This document shows positions 1 to 11,739 of a stretch of DNA of 64,000 bases, one piece after another. Origin of the DNA: Leucosporidium creatinivorum (lineage: Eukaryota; Basidiomycota; Microbotryomycetes; Leucosporidiales; Leucosporidiaceae); the NCBI GenBank assembly GCA_001600635.1, contig BCKL01000029.1, positions 206,434 through 270,433 of the forward strand, in the 5' to 3' direction. Both the position numbers and the translations under genes were made by a program. The notes under the pieces are model-generated. The model did no database searches, had not been told where the DNA came from, and saw only the letters and a program-made list of their open reading frames with translations. Positions within the stretch are counted from its first letter, which is position 1. Every line of letters starts with the position of its first letter.

Positions 1-225
1 ACGAGGAAGCCAGGCGCCAGCGTGTCTGGGGGGCTGACCCTTTACCGGGTAGTGAACGAGAAGGTTCCGGACGACTACCTGCTTGAGGCTAGGATCTTCG
101 AGCTGGACGATCACATTGAAGCGCGATACTCTGAAGCCGACAAGGAAGAGTGGCTGCCGATGTTGAGGGCGACGTTCAATAACAAGCCGGGTGGCTTAGT
201 TGTGGAGGGACGTAGGTCTGTGTAG
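1..225 (+). CDS. 3' terminal exon of an unidentified gene (partial)
   Basis: The frame is open from base 1 and stops with TAG at 223-225. Bases 33-52 look like the end of an intron: a GCTGACCC branch site followed by a TAG acceptor. The true last exon therefore probably starts at 53, giving about 57 residues beginning around NEKVPDDYLLEARIFELDD. The stretch is acidic, with no motif I can name. The rest of the gene lies upstream of the window. It converges on the DENN gene, whose stop is at 382. I do not recognise the product. Confidence 0.6.
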   Translation, partial: TRKPGASVSGGLTLYRVVNEKVPDDYLLEARIFELDDHIEARYSEADKEEWLPMLRATFNNKPGGLVVEGRRSV

Positions 226-381
226 GCTCGTAACACCTTCCCAGTAGTCGCTGCGATATCGGCTTCGGCCTTGGATGCTCGCTCGCTCAGCGAGATTTCT
301 TCCCGGCCACACGCTCTGCACTCTGTGAAGCTCATGAGATGCGCATAGCAATATCTCGATGCACTTCTACCCTTCAAATAC

Positions 382-3300
382 TCAGCTCTCATCACTACTA
401 CTCCCCGCCGTCCCCTCGCTACCCGTCCCCCTCCCTCGGCTCTCATCTCGCAAGCTCCTCAACCTCGCCGCTTGACTCCGTAGCCGCTCGCCTCGTTCGG
501 CGCCGTTCCCACCTGGCGAGGCGAGGGAGGAGATGGAGGGTGAAGATGGAAGGGAGCTGGGAGAGAGAACGAGTCGGTCGGAGATGGCCTGTGTCGGCGA
601 GAGACGCGCATCGAGGAAGGACAGCGAACGGGAGACGATTAGTTCGGCTCATCCTCGCGTCTTGGCTCAGCTTCTCTGATGCGAGAGCAACTCACCGCCT
701 CCCTCTCCAGCCTGCCCATCAACTCCTCCACCTCCCCATCGCCCTTCCCCACTCCCTCCCCCTCAACACCAAAGAGCCACTCCCTCAAATCCCCACCCTC
801 CAACCTCCTCAGATACCCCTCTCTAACCGTCTCTCCCGCCCGATCCATCCTCTCATGCAGCCATGATGCGAAGTTCGGGGATTGCAGGAATTTGGCGTAG
901 AAACGCTCGAGTGCGGAGGTTGAGGGTGAGCTTAGGGACGGGGCGGACGGGCGGAGAGGGAGGGAGGAGCCGTGTGTCCGGAGGGAGGTGAGGAAGGCGG
1001 AGGGAGTGAAGGAGCGGGAGGAGGGGGGTGAGGAGAGGGAGCTGTGCGCCGAGACGAAGGGCGGGTTAGCGCGAGGAGGAGGAGGTGGAGAGCTGAGAGG
1101 ACGAACGTATCGCTTGATGGAAGAGTGCCAAAGTACCGGTTCAGCGGAGCGAGGAAAAGCTCAGTCAATCGAGCAAGATGCTGAAGGACGATGGCGTCGG
1201 CCGCCAGATCTGCTCGGTCCAATCTTGTCAGCTTCCCTTCTCCCTCTCCTGCGCTGGAACTCACAATCCCCCCTCCCCTCACACCCCTCCACCAGCGCCC
1301 TAACCTTCTTATCACACTTGACATGCCTCTTTCTCGTACTCTGCAACCCCCTCGTCACGCCCGTTCCTTCCTCCGTTGGCCCGACGTGCAGGCGGAGGAT
1401 GTGTGGGTAGGTTTTGGAGCAGAGGGAGAGTATGTGTGGGGAGGTCGTGGAGAGGAGGGTAGAGGGCGGTGGCTGTGAGGGGAGGAGGGAGAGCCGGGTT
1501 AGCGCCGATGAAGGTGGAAGAAGAGGGGGAGATATGGACCTTGCTACCGCTTGTTAGACGAGCAAAATCGGCATCGTGGAGGTGGAAGTACGGTCGGTAG
1601 TCGCCGGCGAAGAGGATCTGCTCGGCGCAGGCGAGGACGAGGTCAGCTCCGTCCGGCGAAGCGAGCTCGAGCGAACTCAGGGAGGCAAGGATGGCGGAAG
1701 CGCTTGAAAATGGACTCGGAAGAAGAAGTGAGCAACTCACCGGCCGAATCAACCCCCTCAACCACTCCACCACCTCCCCTCCCTCTCTCGGGTTGCCCGA
1801 AACGACCAATATAGGTTCTCCGAGCAGCACAAGCTCCCACAGTAGTAGCAGTTTGGTAAACGAGATGTTGGGAGTTCGACTCGACTTCGAGAGAGCGGTC
1901 GAAGGAGGTGACGGTGAGAGGAGGAGGGAGAGGGGAGTGGGAGGGAGGGAGGCTGGGATCTGCTCGGCTTTCGACATTAGCATCATCCCTTGCTCTTACG
2001 CTCTACTTGACTGAAGGAAAAGCAAAGGGACTCACCACAGGCGCCACGGCCCCCAAACTCGGACTCGGGCTCGCTCCTCCTCCCGTCACTCCCTTCTTGA
2101 TCTTGCCCTTCCCTGCCGGCGTGGGCGGTAGCGGCCACTGTGGCTGGGAGCCGAGAGGGAGTTCGACGGATAGGACTGTGCCGAGGAACGGTAGGTCGAG
2201 CGTTGAGGAGGGGAGGAGGTCTGGCCTGTGGGAGGTGGGCGAGAGAGGGTGAGCGCCGAGCGAGGCAGAAACGGGGCCATGGTGAGCCGCACCAGGAGGC
2301 AATGTTATATGAAGCAGCTTCGACCATTCCTCCCAATGCTCCGGTGCCCGCAGCGCCAACGCCGTTGCCATTGCCAGACCGAGTCGAAACGGGAGAGCAG
2401 GAAGAGGATTGTGCTTGGGTGTGCTTAAAATGCATGGGACCGAGGATTGCGAGTACGGAGGAGAAAAGGCCGGGTAGAGAGGGGAGGTGGGTGATCTGTT
2501 TGGGGTGGGGCCGGGGGCGAATAGTGAGGGATGTGAGGGAGGCAGTGAGGCAGTACCCGAGAGCGATAGAGCGTCAGCGAGGAGGTCAAGCGCGGAGGAC
2601 GACGACCCAGACAGCTTACGAGGACCAGAGAGCGCTGCGAGTGGCCTCGCCGAAGTGCTGGGTTCTGCTCGGCGGAGAGTTCGGCGGTCAGCTTCGCGGT
2701 TCTCCGACGCTCCAACTAGTGAACGAGTTTTCCCCGACGCAGCAGTAGAGGACGCACCTTCTCCTGCACAAACCACACGAACCCATGCAAACACCCATCG
2801 CCCTTCCTCCACTCATCTTCGACGTCATCCCCCTGCTCGGCGACCGCCTTTCCCTTGCCCTTCTCCTTTTCGACAGGAATTGGGATCCTCCAAGTATACG
2901 CATGCGCTCCTGCTGTCGGTAGATCACCCTCGGGAAGAGAAGAGAAGGCGATATTCTGTTGTAGCGCTTCGGGGAGCGGAAGCGAAGGAGGAGGTGGGGG
3001 GTAGAGCGAGGTGAGGAGGGGCTGTGAGTGCCAGAGCAGTGGTCGGTTGAGTTGTATGGCCAGATAGGGCGAGACGAGATCAGCGAGTTGTAGGACATCC
3101 ACAAGAAGAGCGAGAGCCGACGTACGCCAGTATCCAGGTCGAACTCTACTAGCGCGAAGCAGACGATCCAGCGCCTGACTTTATCTAGTACAGCTTGATC
3201 CATTCGTTCTGCTTGACCCACTGCTGCTGCTGCTGTAGGTGATAATGTAGCTTGAGACGTATCGATGCTCAACTCGCCGTTCGAAGCGGGGTGGGCAACT

Positions 3301-3389
3301 GCAGGCGGCGGAGGAGAAGGTGTAGGACGAGGTGGATTGTAGGTAGAGTCCAAGGCGGAGGAAGGGACTGAGCCCAAATCGCCTTCCAT
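382..3389 (-). CDS. DENN-domain protein, DENND6/FAM116 type (Rab exchange factor candidate)
   Basis: DENND6 proteins are DENN-domain guanine exchange factors for Rab GTPases in endosomal recycling (family knowledge). The start is the ATG at 3387-3389, before a Pro-rich N-terminus. Conserved pieces then come in family order across several introns: RRWIVCFALVEFDLDTG (uDENN core), HGFVWFVQEK followed after an intron by LRRGHSQRSLVLV, LPFLGTVLSVELPLGSQPQ, LLLLWELVLLGEPILVV, GDYRPYFHLHDADF, and a C-terminal VLQHLARLTELFLAPLNRYFGTL. The last exon, read 588 to 382, is joined in phase to a donor near 687 and encodes a Ser-rich tail of 68 residues. Internal exon borders in the DENN core are partly unresolved. 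It shares a 326 bp divergent promoter region with the glycosyltransferase at 3716. Confidence 0.72.
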
Positions 3390-3715
3390 TTGAAGCTGTA
3401 GGACGATAGTGACAAGCAGAGCGGACAAGGAGGGAGAGAGAGAGGCCTCAGCGCGTTTCCAATGGGTTGCCTTTCGACAGTTCACTCGCTAGACTACATT
3501 TTCATCGACTTTGTTACAACATTACTGGGCTGTTACCCTGCTCGCTGCTGTTTGTACCCTACCAGCTCTGCTACACGCACGCGTCCAAGAGCTGAGGGCT
3601 TGAGCGCACCGTCGCTTCTCTCCCGTGAGCCGCTCTCTCCCTACCTTCCTAAGCTCAGAGCTGACCTGACATCCTACAGCTCGGGGCTCCCCCCTACTGC
3701 TACGACCACAGGAGG
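3390..3715. promoter_or_regulatory. Divergent intergenic region, DENND6 / GT25
   Basis: 326 bp between two start codons on opposite strands, so it should hold both promoters and both 5' leaders. Short pyrimidine-rich runs precede 3716. I see no clear TATA box or other motif. Confidence 0.4.
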
Positions 3716-5270
3716 ATGCTCTTCCTGCGCCAACTCCTCTCCTCTTCCAACTCCTCCTCCGCCGCTGCAAGACCAGCCTGGCCCTACATCGCCGCCCTCT
3801 CCCTCGGCTTGTTTCTCCTCCTCCTAATCTCGCACCACCCGCCAACCACAGCCCTCCAAACCCTCCGCAACCACCCCTCCTACCTCGCCGCTTCCTCTCA
3901 TCTCTCCTCCTTACTCCCCGCCGAAGATCCATTAGCCTACAGGAAGTTCCTTGAAGAGACTACTTCACCGACAGATCAAATCACCCATCATCCGACCCTC
4001 GGCTTCAGCAGGATCTATGTCCTCAGTCTGCCGAGTAGGCAGGATCGGAGGATGGAGATGAGCAAGTTGGCCAGAGCTTTGGGAGTGGAGATTACGTTTG
4101 TCGATGCGGCGGATAAGGGGGAGCCTTTCATCAAGTGGATCGCAGAGCGTGTAGTCGAGTCTCGTGCTCTGCGGGCGCAGGTAATGGTGAGTTCGGCGCT
4201 GTCTCTCTCTCTCGGCGCTTCCTCGACTTGCTGACTCAGAGCGACTCCACGCAGGCCAAAGCTCGACACACGTCCCCCTCCCAGATCGGCGGCCTAGCAA
4301 TCGGCACCGACTGGCTCTCCCCAACCCTCGACCTCGGCACACCCACCTCGCCCGGCTCTCTCCCCTTCCCTCCCTTTCCCTCCAACAGCACCTACGAAGG
4401 CGGCAACTGGGTCACCCATCTCGAAGCTCTGCACTCTCGGAATGAACACACCTCCCTCGCTCCTTCCGACCCGGACTACAACGTCACTCAAGCGCTACAC
4501 GATCCGCGCGAGAGGAAGGAAGTGAGGCAGCTGCATGAGGGGATTATTAGCACGTGGTGGGGACAGAGTAGGGTTGTAAAGAAGATGTTGGAGGATGGGT
4601 GTGAGAGTGCACTGGTGTTGGAGGATGATGTGGATGTTGAGTGGGAGGTGGAGAGGATGTGGAAGAGGGTGAAGACACGGTTGCCCGAGGATTGGGGGAT
4701 CGTGATGTTGGGTCATTGTTGGAGTCATGAGATCCTGTGTACGTCTTTCGCTCTCTCGCCCTCTGATTCCTCCTCGGGCTGCCGCCATTGCCGCCCGAGC
4801 TTCGCCGCTCACGCACCCACCCGCTCGCTGACCTTTTCCCTCTCCTGACAACAGCACCACAATACCTCCACCCTCTCCTCCACCCCTCCGTCGCCCCCAT
4901 GTGTCTGCACGGCTGGGCTCTCTCCCATCTCGGTGCCCGACGCCTCTTGGCGCACCTCCAAAACCCCTGGCACGCCTTCTCCACCGCCGTGGACCTAGTC
5001 CTCCCCTCCCTCCTCTACCACCACTCCCTCCCCGAGTACTCTACTTTCTCCATCCAACCTCCCTTGATTATACAGAGGAAAGATGGGCCGAGTGACTTGC
5101 AGAAGGGGAGTGGGAGTAAGTGGAGGGGTGTGCTAGGGGATTCGACGGTGGAGAGGATTAAGAGGGATGAAGGGGTGTGGAGGGGAGAGGAGGAGGTCGG
5201 TGAGGTGTGGCATGAGGAGGGGGGAGTGGATCCGGCGACGGCGTTTAGGGAGGAGAGGAATTGTGATTGA
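3716..5270 (+). CDS. Glycosyltransferase family 25 protein, membrane anchored (copy 1)
   Basis: Three exons: 3716-4186, 4255-4738 and 4855-5270. Both introns keep the frame, giving 456 aa. Residues about 20-41 form one hydrophobic segment, so this is probably a type II Golgi protein. The family 25 fold starts around residue 95 (IYVLSLPSRQDRRMEMSKLA, then LGVEITFVDA). The acidic metal-site motif EDDVDVEW is at about 280-287, followed by LGHCWSHE. The C-terminal part is PPLIIQRKDGPSD and a charged tail. Family members move sugars from nucleotide sugars (fungal substrates poorly known). A close paralogue with the same three-exon plan lies inverted at 12151-13782. The start is the only ATG ahead of the signal anchor. 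Confidence 0.85.
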
Positions 5271-5491
5271 GCGCCGAGCGCAGAACGGGGGAGTGTAGAT
5301 ATGTATGAGAACCGAGCAGAGACTTATTGACACTAAGAGTTTGATTACATCGTTTTTCTCTTGCTCGAGAGGGAAACATTAGCGGCTCGAAGCCAGCTCG
5401 GCGCTCGATAGCGTTTTCGGTCCAGGCTCTGCTTCGCTGTTCAGGGCATCCTCAAAGCTCCGTACATCTCAGCAAACCGCATATATACACA
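5271..5491. other. Convergent intergenic spacer
   Basis: Sequence between the GT25 stop on the plus strand and the small ORF on the minus strand. It should hold 3' ends from both sides. I see no specific element. Confidence 0.4.
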
Positions 5492-5785
5492 CTACTCGAT
5501 GTCCTCCAATCCGTGTGTCCCGCTTCCCAACTTGCAATCAGCAGCAGGCGGCGCAAGTTCGGAAGGGCGGCCGACGATCGCCATGCTCTTGAAGTCCGCC
5601 TGGAGTTCTTTCATGGTAGGTTGCTCGTCGTGTTCAAGCCAAAGCTTAAGCAGCCTCAGCCACGCCGGCGCATTCTCTAAGCTTGCGAGAGCTTGAAGAG
5701 CAAGGCGGAACGGCTGCAAAAGCCGAAGTGGGCAAGCTCTGCTCGGCGATGGCAAAGGTAGCGGTGTAGCGACGACCTTTTTCAC
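5492..5785 (-). CDS. Small ORF downstream of the MYND gene, doubtful
   Basis: A 97-codon frame whose middle part (ALQALASLENAPAWLRLLKL, then MKELQADFKSMAIV) looks helical and protein-like. It starts 28 bases past the stop of the MYND gene at 5813. A pyrimidine-rich stretch ending in CAG near residue 24 could be an intron acceptor, so it may be the last exon of a longer transcript rather than a gene. Decayed similar sequence follows the inverted MYND copy near 31720-31800, so it belonged to the duplicated unit. No family recognised. Confidence 0.3.
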   Translation of the reverse strand: MKKVVATPLPLPSPSRACPLRLLQPFRLALQALASLENAPAWLRLLKLWLEHDEQPTMKELQADFKSMAIVGRPSELAPPAADCKLGSGTHGLEDIE

Positions 5786-5812
5786 ACTCTCTGTTCGCGA
5801 AAGGCTGAGACC

Positions 5813-6762
5813 TTAGTGAGCCTGTCGACTGTTTGCAGCTTCGAAACGTCTCTGCTCCCGCTGCCCTTCATTCCCCCCTCCGCCGAGCATCCATTTGAGC
5901 TGGTCCTGCCAGTCGTCTTCGGGAACTAGTGGACTCCGACCGCCCTTGATGAGCCCACGGACGGTGATCGACACTGTCCATTCGCTCTCCGCGCGAGTCA
6001 AGTCGTAGAGGGCGAGGTGACTGTAGAAAAGATCGGCGTTTGGAATGCCATTTTCGTTGGGCGCCGCGTTGAGCATCGAGAGCATCTCCGCGACTTCTCG
6101 GCCTTTTTCAGCGTGCATCCATAGTAGGTGTTGTGCGACATAGCGAATCGGCTGAGTAGACACTTCGAGTAGGCGAAAGCGGTTGACTGGCTCATCGCCG
6201 AATCGCCAAAGATCGTTGATTTGGAATGACGTGACAAGCACACGGCTCAAGTGTGTGCTAGTGGGATTAATCAGATCGAGTGCACGCTCGCCGGCCCACC
6301 CCACTATGCCTGCAGGTCAAGAGGTGTCAGCGAATTTGAAACGGCTCGGCGGTGACTGGGGGGTTCAAGCTGTGAAGGGATCTACCTCCTGCTGCGCTTT
6401 CGAACGCCTCAAGCTCATGTATAGGGATGCACACACGGTCGTCCGTATTGCTGCGTCTGAGAGCAGAGCACCAAATTCTATGCTGAGGCCGGTCGAGCTT
6501 CTCTGCGAAGCGAGACGAGAGTCAATCCCAGCGCTCGTATCCGCCTCGTTACGCTCAGTTTAGAGACTCACGACATTCTGTAGAGCAGTACCTCGCTTTC
6601 TTACAGCCCCCGCAGGCTTTCAGCGACCCTCCTCCAGCAGCAGCTGCTCGAGGCGAACGGCGTCAGTTCTCCCCCTTGTCCTCCTTTTCCTGCAGCTCAA
6701 CAGGGCTTACCAGTAGCGTGACAATGCAAGCAGTAGCGAGCGAGGGTTGCTGTAGCTTCCAT
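5813..6762 (-). CDS. MYND-type zinc-finger protein (copy a, intact)
   Basis: Four exons, read 6762-6711, 6643-6572, 6502-6386 and 6309-5813, give 245 aa with all junctions in phase. The N-terminus carries a complete MYND finger: YCLHCH, then ACGGC, RYCSTEC, and QHRIWC. MYND fingers bind two zinc ions and usually mediate protein contacts (family knowledge). The remaining 165 residues include VGWAGERALDLINPTSTHLS and YVAQHLLWMHAEKGRE; I know no function for this part. The first two exons (52 and 72 nt) have exactly the same lengths in the tandem copy at 7185-8123, and upstream sequences also match. A decayed inverted copy sits at 30722-31636. Confidence 0.75.
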
Positions 6763-7184
6763 CATCGTCCAGCAGAGCGAGCAGGCGAGTCAAGCACCGA
6801 GACGAGTGAGCGGGAGGAGAGCAAGAGGTGAAACGAGCGAGTCCAAGCGGGTCGACGGCAGGGATCAAGGGCGGGAACGAGTTGAATTACTGAGGTACAG
6901 AGCACCGAGCCGTTGCATGAAGTAGCTCCCAGTAGCTTTCGCTGTAATCGTCTTGATGAAGCACGTCTAAGCTCGGCGATAGATGCTAGCATCAAATCCG
7001 GTGATGTTCTTCGCTGCGAGGCACCATAGCCTGTTTCTCAGCATGCATTCAACGACACTTCAAGTCACGCAAGAACTCTTTCAGCACTTTGGAGCGGGCA
7101 GAGACTGTTCAACTGAAGAGCGGCGGGGTCAGCCAACATCGCCGAGCCTCGGAATGGCACCTCGAAAGGGCGACATACCTGCTA
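6763..7184. promoter_or_regulatory. Upstream region of MYND copy a
   Basis: 422 bp between MYND copy a and the end of copy b. Blocks at about 6790-6930 (for example AAGAGGTGAAACGA and GAGGTACAGAG) recur at 8180-8310 upstream of copy b, so the duplication included the promoter. Copy a shares a further 60 bp or so with sequence before 30722. Confidence 0.5.
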
Positions 7185-8123
7185 TCACGCCGGAAGCTGC
7201 AATTTGATCGTCTTGTAGCCGTGCTCACTCATCGTTCCCTTGTTCTCCAGCTCGAACTTGAGCATATTGAACCAGTTGCTCTTCTCCTCCGCCTTGAGCG
7301 ACTCGTTGCTCTGGATCACTGGCGCCATGTCCATAGGGGCGACCTGAATGTTGATAGCGAGTCCTGCACGGGTGGGTACGGCGAAGATGAGGACGAGGAC
7401 CAGTCGATGAAGGCCCGCGATGGGAGCTCGGCCCAGTCGCCCGTTGATCGCTTGGGGCGAGAGCTGTTGGAGGAGCTCGGTAGGGTCGGGATGCCTGAGG
7501 CGCTCGGGGAGGGTAGCAAGGTCGGAGCGCGCTACAAGATATCCCGAGACGAGCTCGAAGAAGCGACGCGGCTCGGTCGAGTTGATTGGGAGGAAGCGAA
7601 GGACGGCGACGTGGGTGTCGGCGAGGGGACACGTAGTGTGCAGTTTGAGGGCGTGCGCTACGCAGGTAAACATCTCCTCTGTGGGTTTGAAGGGGTCGTT
7701 AGCGTACAGCCTCAAGCGAAAGAGGATCTTGAGGAGCGACTCGCTCTCGATGGCCGCCTTGAAAGGATCAATCTTCTCCAAGAAGGGCGAAGCCAAGGCC
7801 ATTCCGTCGCCGACAGGCCCCTCGGAAGGCTTGCAGAAAGGCTGGTGTCGCTTCCAGTCGTCCTTTTCTGCGGAGAGAAGCCGTCAGCTTGCACCCCCTC
7901 GCCTCGAACACCTCGACTCACGGCAGATCTACGAGCAGTAATACACATTCTTGCAACTAGAGCAGCGCCTTAGGTCCGACTCTGGCTTGGGAGCTGTAGA
8001 TCAGAGATGTCATGCATTAGTCGTGGGCTTTCCGCGTCGTCAGCAGCGCAGAGTAGCGAAGGATAGCTCACGCTGCGAGCCGCTGCGCAAGCAGAGCTTG
8101 GTGAAGTACACAGATCCGTCCAT
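7185..8123 (-). pseudogene. MYND-type zinc-finger gene (copy b) with in-frame TAG
   Basis: Exons read 8123-8072, 7993-7922 and 7867-7185. Lengths 52 and 72 nt and phases match copy a, and the frame would encode 268 residues. The finger reads RCSSCKNVYYCS, then TAG as codon 39, then ICQKDDWKRHQPFC, so the stop falls inside the zinc finger. The first ligand pair is also damaged: only KLCLRS remains where CxxC is expected. The C-terminal 220 residues are still fully open (ALASPFLEKIDPF... TIKLQLPA), which suggests recent loss. It is a tandem duplicate of the gene at 5813. A single base-call error, or translation from a downstream ATG such as that near 7802, cannot be excluded. Confidence 0.65.
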
Positions 8124-8523
8124 GCCTTCTGTTTGTGCTTGCTGGAGCGGTGAGCGTCGAGTGAGCCGATAAGAGTGAAGGGCAGGAAGGAAAGAGGTGA
8201 AACGAACAAGTCGGCAGGGGGTCGAGAGAACGGGGTCGAAGCGGACGCAGAAAACTCGGTGAGGTGCAGAGTCAGTCAAGGGGGCTCATAGACGTGTCGT
8301 GAAGTAGAAAGTAGCCAGTTGCTGTTCTACAGCGGACTGCTACCATCTAACCTATCTCGGCGCTCGGTGTTCGCAACATCTTTCGCCGCGCCCTCGTGAG
8401 GGCTGGTACAACTGCTTTGTAAGGGTCGGAGAGAGTGCAGGGTACGATATGTGCATCTAGGGGCTATTCTAGTCCAAGACGTCTCGTTTCCAACCGCTCT
8501 GCGCCGCTCGGTCGACCTCTCGT
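8124..8523. promoter_or_regulatory. Upstream region of MYND copy b / 3' region of AVT gene
   Basis: 400 bp. The half near 8180-8310 resembles the sequence upstream of MYND copy a and is probably its duplicated promoter. The rest should be the 3' untranslated region of the transporter. Confidence 0.45.
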
Positions 8524-11500
8524 TCACGACCTCGGCGGGCACTTGCCAAACGTGGGAGGCGCCGACGAGCCGCCCGAGGTGAGGAGGATGATCTGAAGAG
8601 CAGTAAGAAGGATGAGGAGTCAGGTCTTGGCTTGAATCAGAGACGCGGGAAGCCGGCGTCGAAAGGCCGAGTAGAAGAGCGAGCCACTCACCGTCTGCGA
8701 AGTGGTGTAGAGCGCAGCGACGAGGCCGAAGACGAAGAGAGCGATGTCGAGTATCTTCTGCTTGCGAGTGGTGGCGCAGGCCTTGTAGTGGAGCATGGCG
8801 GCTGTTTGAGGAAAGAGGGTCAGCGACGAGCGCCGAGCTGGGAACAAGGCCGAGACGAACGGTAGCAGAAGCAGAGGGGGACGCTGTAGCGGTCAGAAGG
8901 GTAAGCAACGGCTCGAGAAGGGATGTAAAGCGAGAAACGACTCACCAAGCCAACGACCCGATCAAACTAACAAATTTGTCCAAATCACTGGCTCCAGCCC
9001 ATGCAACACCCGAGCATCCCACGACGACCAACATCCTAAACATATTCTTCTCCCACTTGACCTTAGTCGAGTGCTTGCCCGAGCGAGAGAAGATGCCATT
9101 CTCCATGATTCGGACGGCGGGGAAGAGTTGAAGGGGAGTGGAGAGGAGGATGGCGATCGAGTAGAGGAACTGGGCGGCGTTAACGAACTTGTCGTCTTGA
9201 GGGAGGTTGACGAAGACGACGGTCTGCGGAGAGGGAGTGTATCGTCAGCTGTGGTTCCTCGTGCTCGGCGGCTGTCCTCGAAGCTCGCTCCCTCAAGCCC
9301 GTAGCATCCCCTACTCACCTGAATGTCCTTTCCGTACGTAGCGTATCCAAGCGCTCCTCCACCAGCGAAGAGGATCATAACTCCAATCATAACTCCAGTG
9401 AGGACGGGAGGGAAGCGATGCGGGTCCTTCATCGACTCGGTGATGGGGATGATGAGACCAATGCCCTCGAAGGAGAAGACGGCGGTTCTGCGCGACGGAT
9501 AGCAGGGTCAGTCGTGGGCTCTCGTCCTCCAATCCCTCGGCGAATCGAGCACCGAAAAGGATTGCAAGCTAAGACTCACCCAATGAGCAGCGGGAAGTCC
9601 TTAGCGTTGAAGAGCTCGACCTTGGCCATTCCCACATCCCTGAGAACGCCAATCTCGTTCGAGAAGATGTAGACGAGGCCAAAGAGGATGAAGGCATCGG
9701 CGACGAGGGCCGTTCCGGAAAGCTTTTGAATGTTGCGGATCATGGCGAGGGCTGGAAAGGAGTGAAGGCGTAGTCGAAGTGAAGGAGGGGAGAGGAACGT
9801 GGTGGGTGTGGGGGGTGGAAGGAGAGACGGGCGGGACGGCAGTCAGCTTAGAACCGAGCGCAGGGAGGACGCGAGCGTGGCACTCACGAAGGAAGATGAC
9901 GAGCTGTACAAGGATTAGGTACTGGATTGGAACGTAGGTGGCGCAGTTGGTGACGGCCATGACGAAGGCCTGCAGGTTTTGGGACTGTTCGGCGCGGATG
10001 GAGGGAGACCGTCAGCATTTTGTTATGAGTTCCGTGGAGGGAAGGGAGGAAAACGTACGACGAAAATCGTGTAGGCTGCGACGAAGCCGACCTAATCGTG
10101 TCGAGGCGAAGGGGGCGGAGCAAGTCAGCGAGCTGCTCGGCAGAGGAGACATGCGAGGAGCTCACCTGGGACAGTACGATCGAGAAGAGGATCATCCATC
10201 GCATGTACTTGCCGTACAGGATACCTCCGATGTCTGCGAGAGGCGACTCGTCAGCTCAGCCTTGTTCGGCGCAGAAGAAAGTCGGGCGTACCTCCAAACG
10301 AGCCGTGAACGACGAGCCTAGTCTCGACGAGGAGTAGGAACGAGTAGAGTGAGATCATGGCGATGAAGCAGAGGACGATAGTCGAGAAGAGGATGCCGCC
10401 GTTGAAGAAGCTGGTTGTGCGAAGGGGAGGCAAGGGGAGGGTCAGCTTCGGCGCTCGCGGACGCGCTCGAAGGAAAGAAGAGGATGTGAAAGGCAGCCAA
10501 CACTCACGCCTTGCCCAAGAACAGCACTCCAGTTCCGACGAAGCTCTTCAACAGCATGAAGACAGCCTGAGTGACCGTCGCATCTCCGTGCTCTCCGACC
10601 GAGCTGCTTCTCTTCCTGCCGACCTGGGCTCCGCTCCTCCCGTGACTCCTCCCCCTCACTAACGGCGTCCTCTCGCTGACCTCCCGCTGGAATGGCGGGA
10701 TGTCGAGGCCCTCGACTTGATCCTCCTCGTCGGCTTCCTCCTCGTCCTCTTCTTCGATCTCCTCCAGGTCCTCTCCACCGAAGTGGCCGTAGAGCGAAAG
10801 GAAATCGATGAAGCTCCTCGTCGCCCTCCCTCCATTCCCTCCTCGTCCAGCACCACCCTCGGCGCCGAACTCCCTCCCTCCCGGAATCGACGCCGGCAAA
10901 TCCGTATCGCTCCTCTTGCGGTTCACAAAGTCCCTCCTAAATCCTCCTGGCTCCAGAATCTCCCTCACACGCATCCCACTCTCATTCTCCTCTTCTCCCA
11001 TCGCTTCCTCCGCAACGTCGATGCTGGACATAGCGAAGTCGGGCCTTCCCTCTCCTGGCGCCATCGATGCGCGTCGACTGGTCGGTAGATCGAGCGTTTC
11101 CATCGACTTGGAGCGACGGAGCGAAGGTGCGCCTGAGCCTTGAGCGGCTGCTTGAGACGCCCACTTGTAGACGCCGGCGACGACGTCTCCTCCTTCGAGA
11201 TGGTACGGAGTGGGATATTGCTCGTCCAGTCCCGTAGGACCTGTAGGCGTATCTTGCGCGGAGGAGGAGGTGATGGATGCTGCCGACGAGAGGGCGATGT
11301 TGGATGCAGAGGAAGCCGACGCGAGCTGCTCTTGGGCTGCTACTCGGGATTGATCCTCAGCCGACAAGAGGTGACGGCGGACGATCTCGGCCTTCTGCGC
11401 TTCTGTAAGAGGTGTATCGGCGCGGGACGGAGGTTGCACGGCCGAGAGAGACGAGGCGGACGAGGCAGCGACGGGGGTAGCTTGTGCGTCTGACGCTGAC

Positions 11501-11739
11501 GCTGGGGCTAAGCCTGTAGTCTCTGCACGGCGCTGGAAGGGCGAGCCTGTACGAGGCGAGTTGGCGCCAAAGGGTGTACTCGCTTCTGAGCGGGAAGGGA
11601 TTTGGGGGACCGAAGGGGAGCCGTACACTCCGCCAGCTGAGAGTGGGGATCCTGCTCGAGGGGAGGAGGAAGCGTCGGGGATGGCCAAGTTATTACTGCT
11701 GCTGCCAGCAGAGGTGGACGAGCGTCGATTGGAGCTCAT
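8524..11739 (-). CDS. Vacuolar amino acid transporter, AVT3/AVT4-like (Aa_trans family)
   Basis: Proton-linked amino acid carriers of this family (SLC36-like) move neutral amino acids across the vacuolar membrane. Exon 1 (11739-10508) encodes a long disordered Ser-rich N-terminus, then acidic residues, SERTPLVRG and TQAVFMLLKSFVGTGVLFLG, the family's first membrane helix. About nine further short exons carry FFNGGILFSTIVLCFIAMIS, YMRWMILFSIVLSQV, VPIQYLILVQLVIFL, PLLIGTAVFSFEGIGLIIPI, GVMIGVMILFAGGGALGYAT and LDIALFVFGLVAALYTT. The last exon ends SAPPTFGKCPPRS with TGA at 8524-8526. A long N-terminal tail is typical of Avt3/Avt4. I count about eleven membrane helices. Specificity cannot be read from the sequence. 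Confidence 0.9.
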
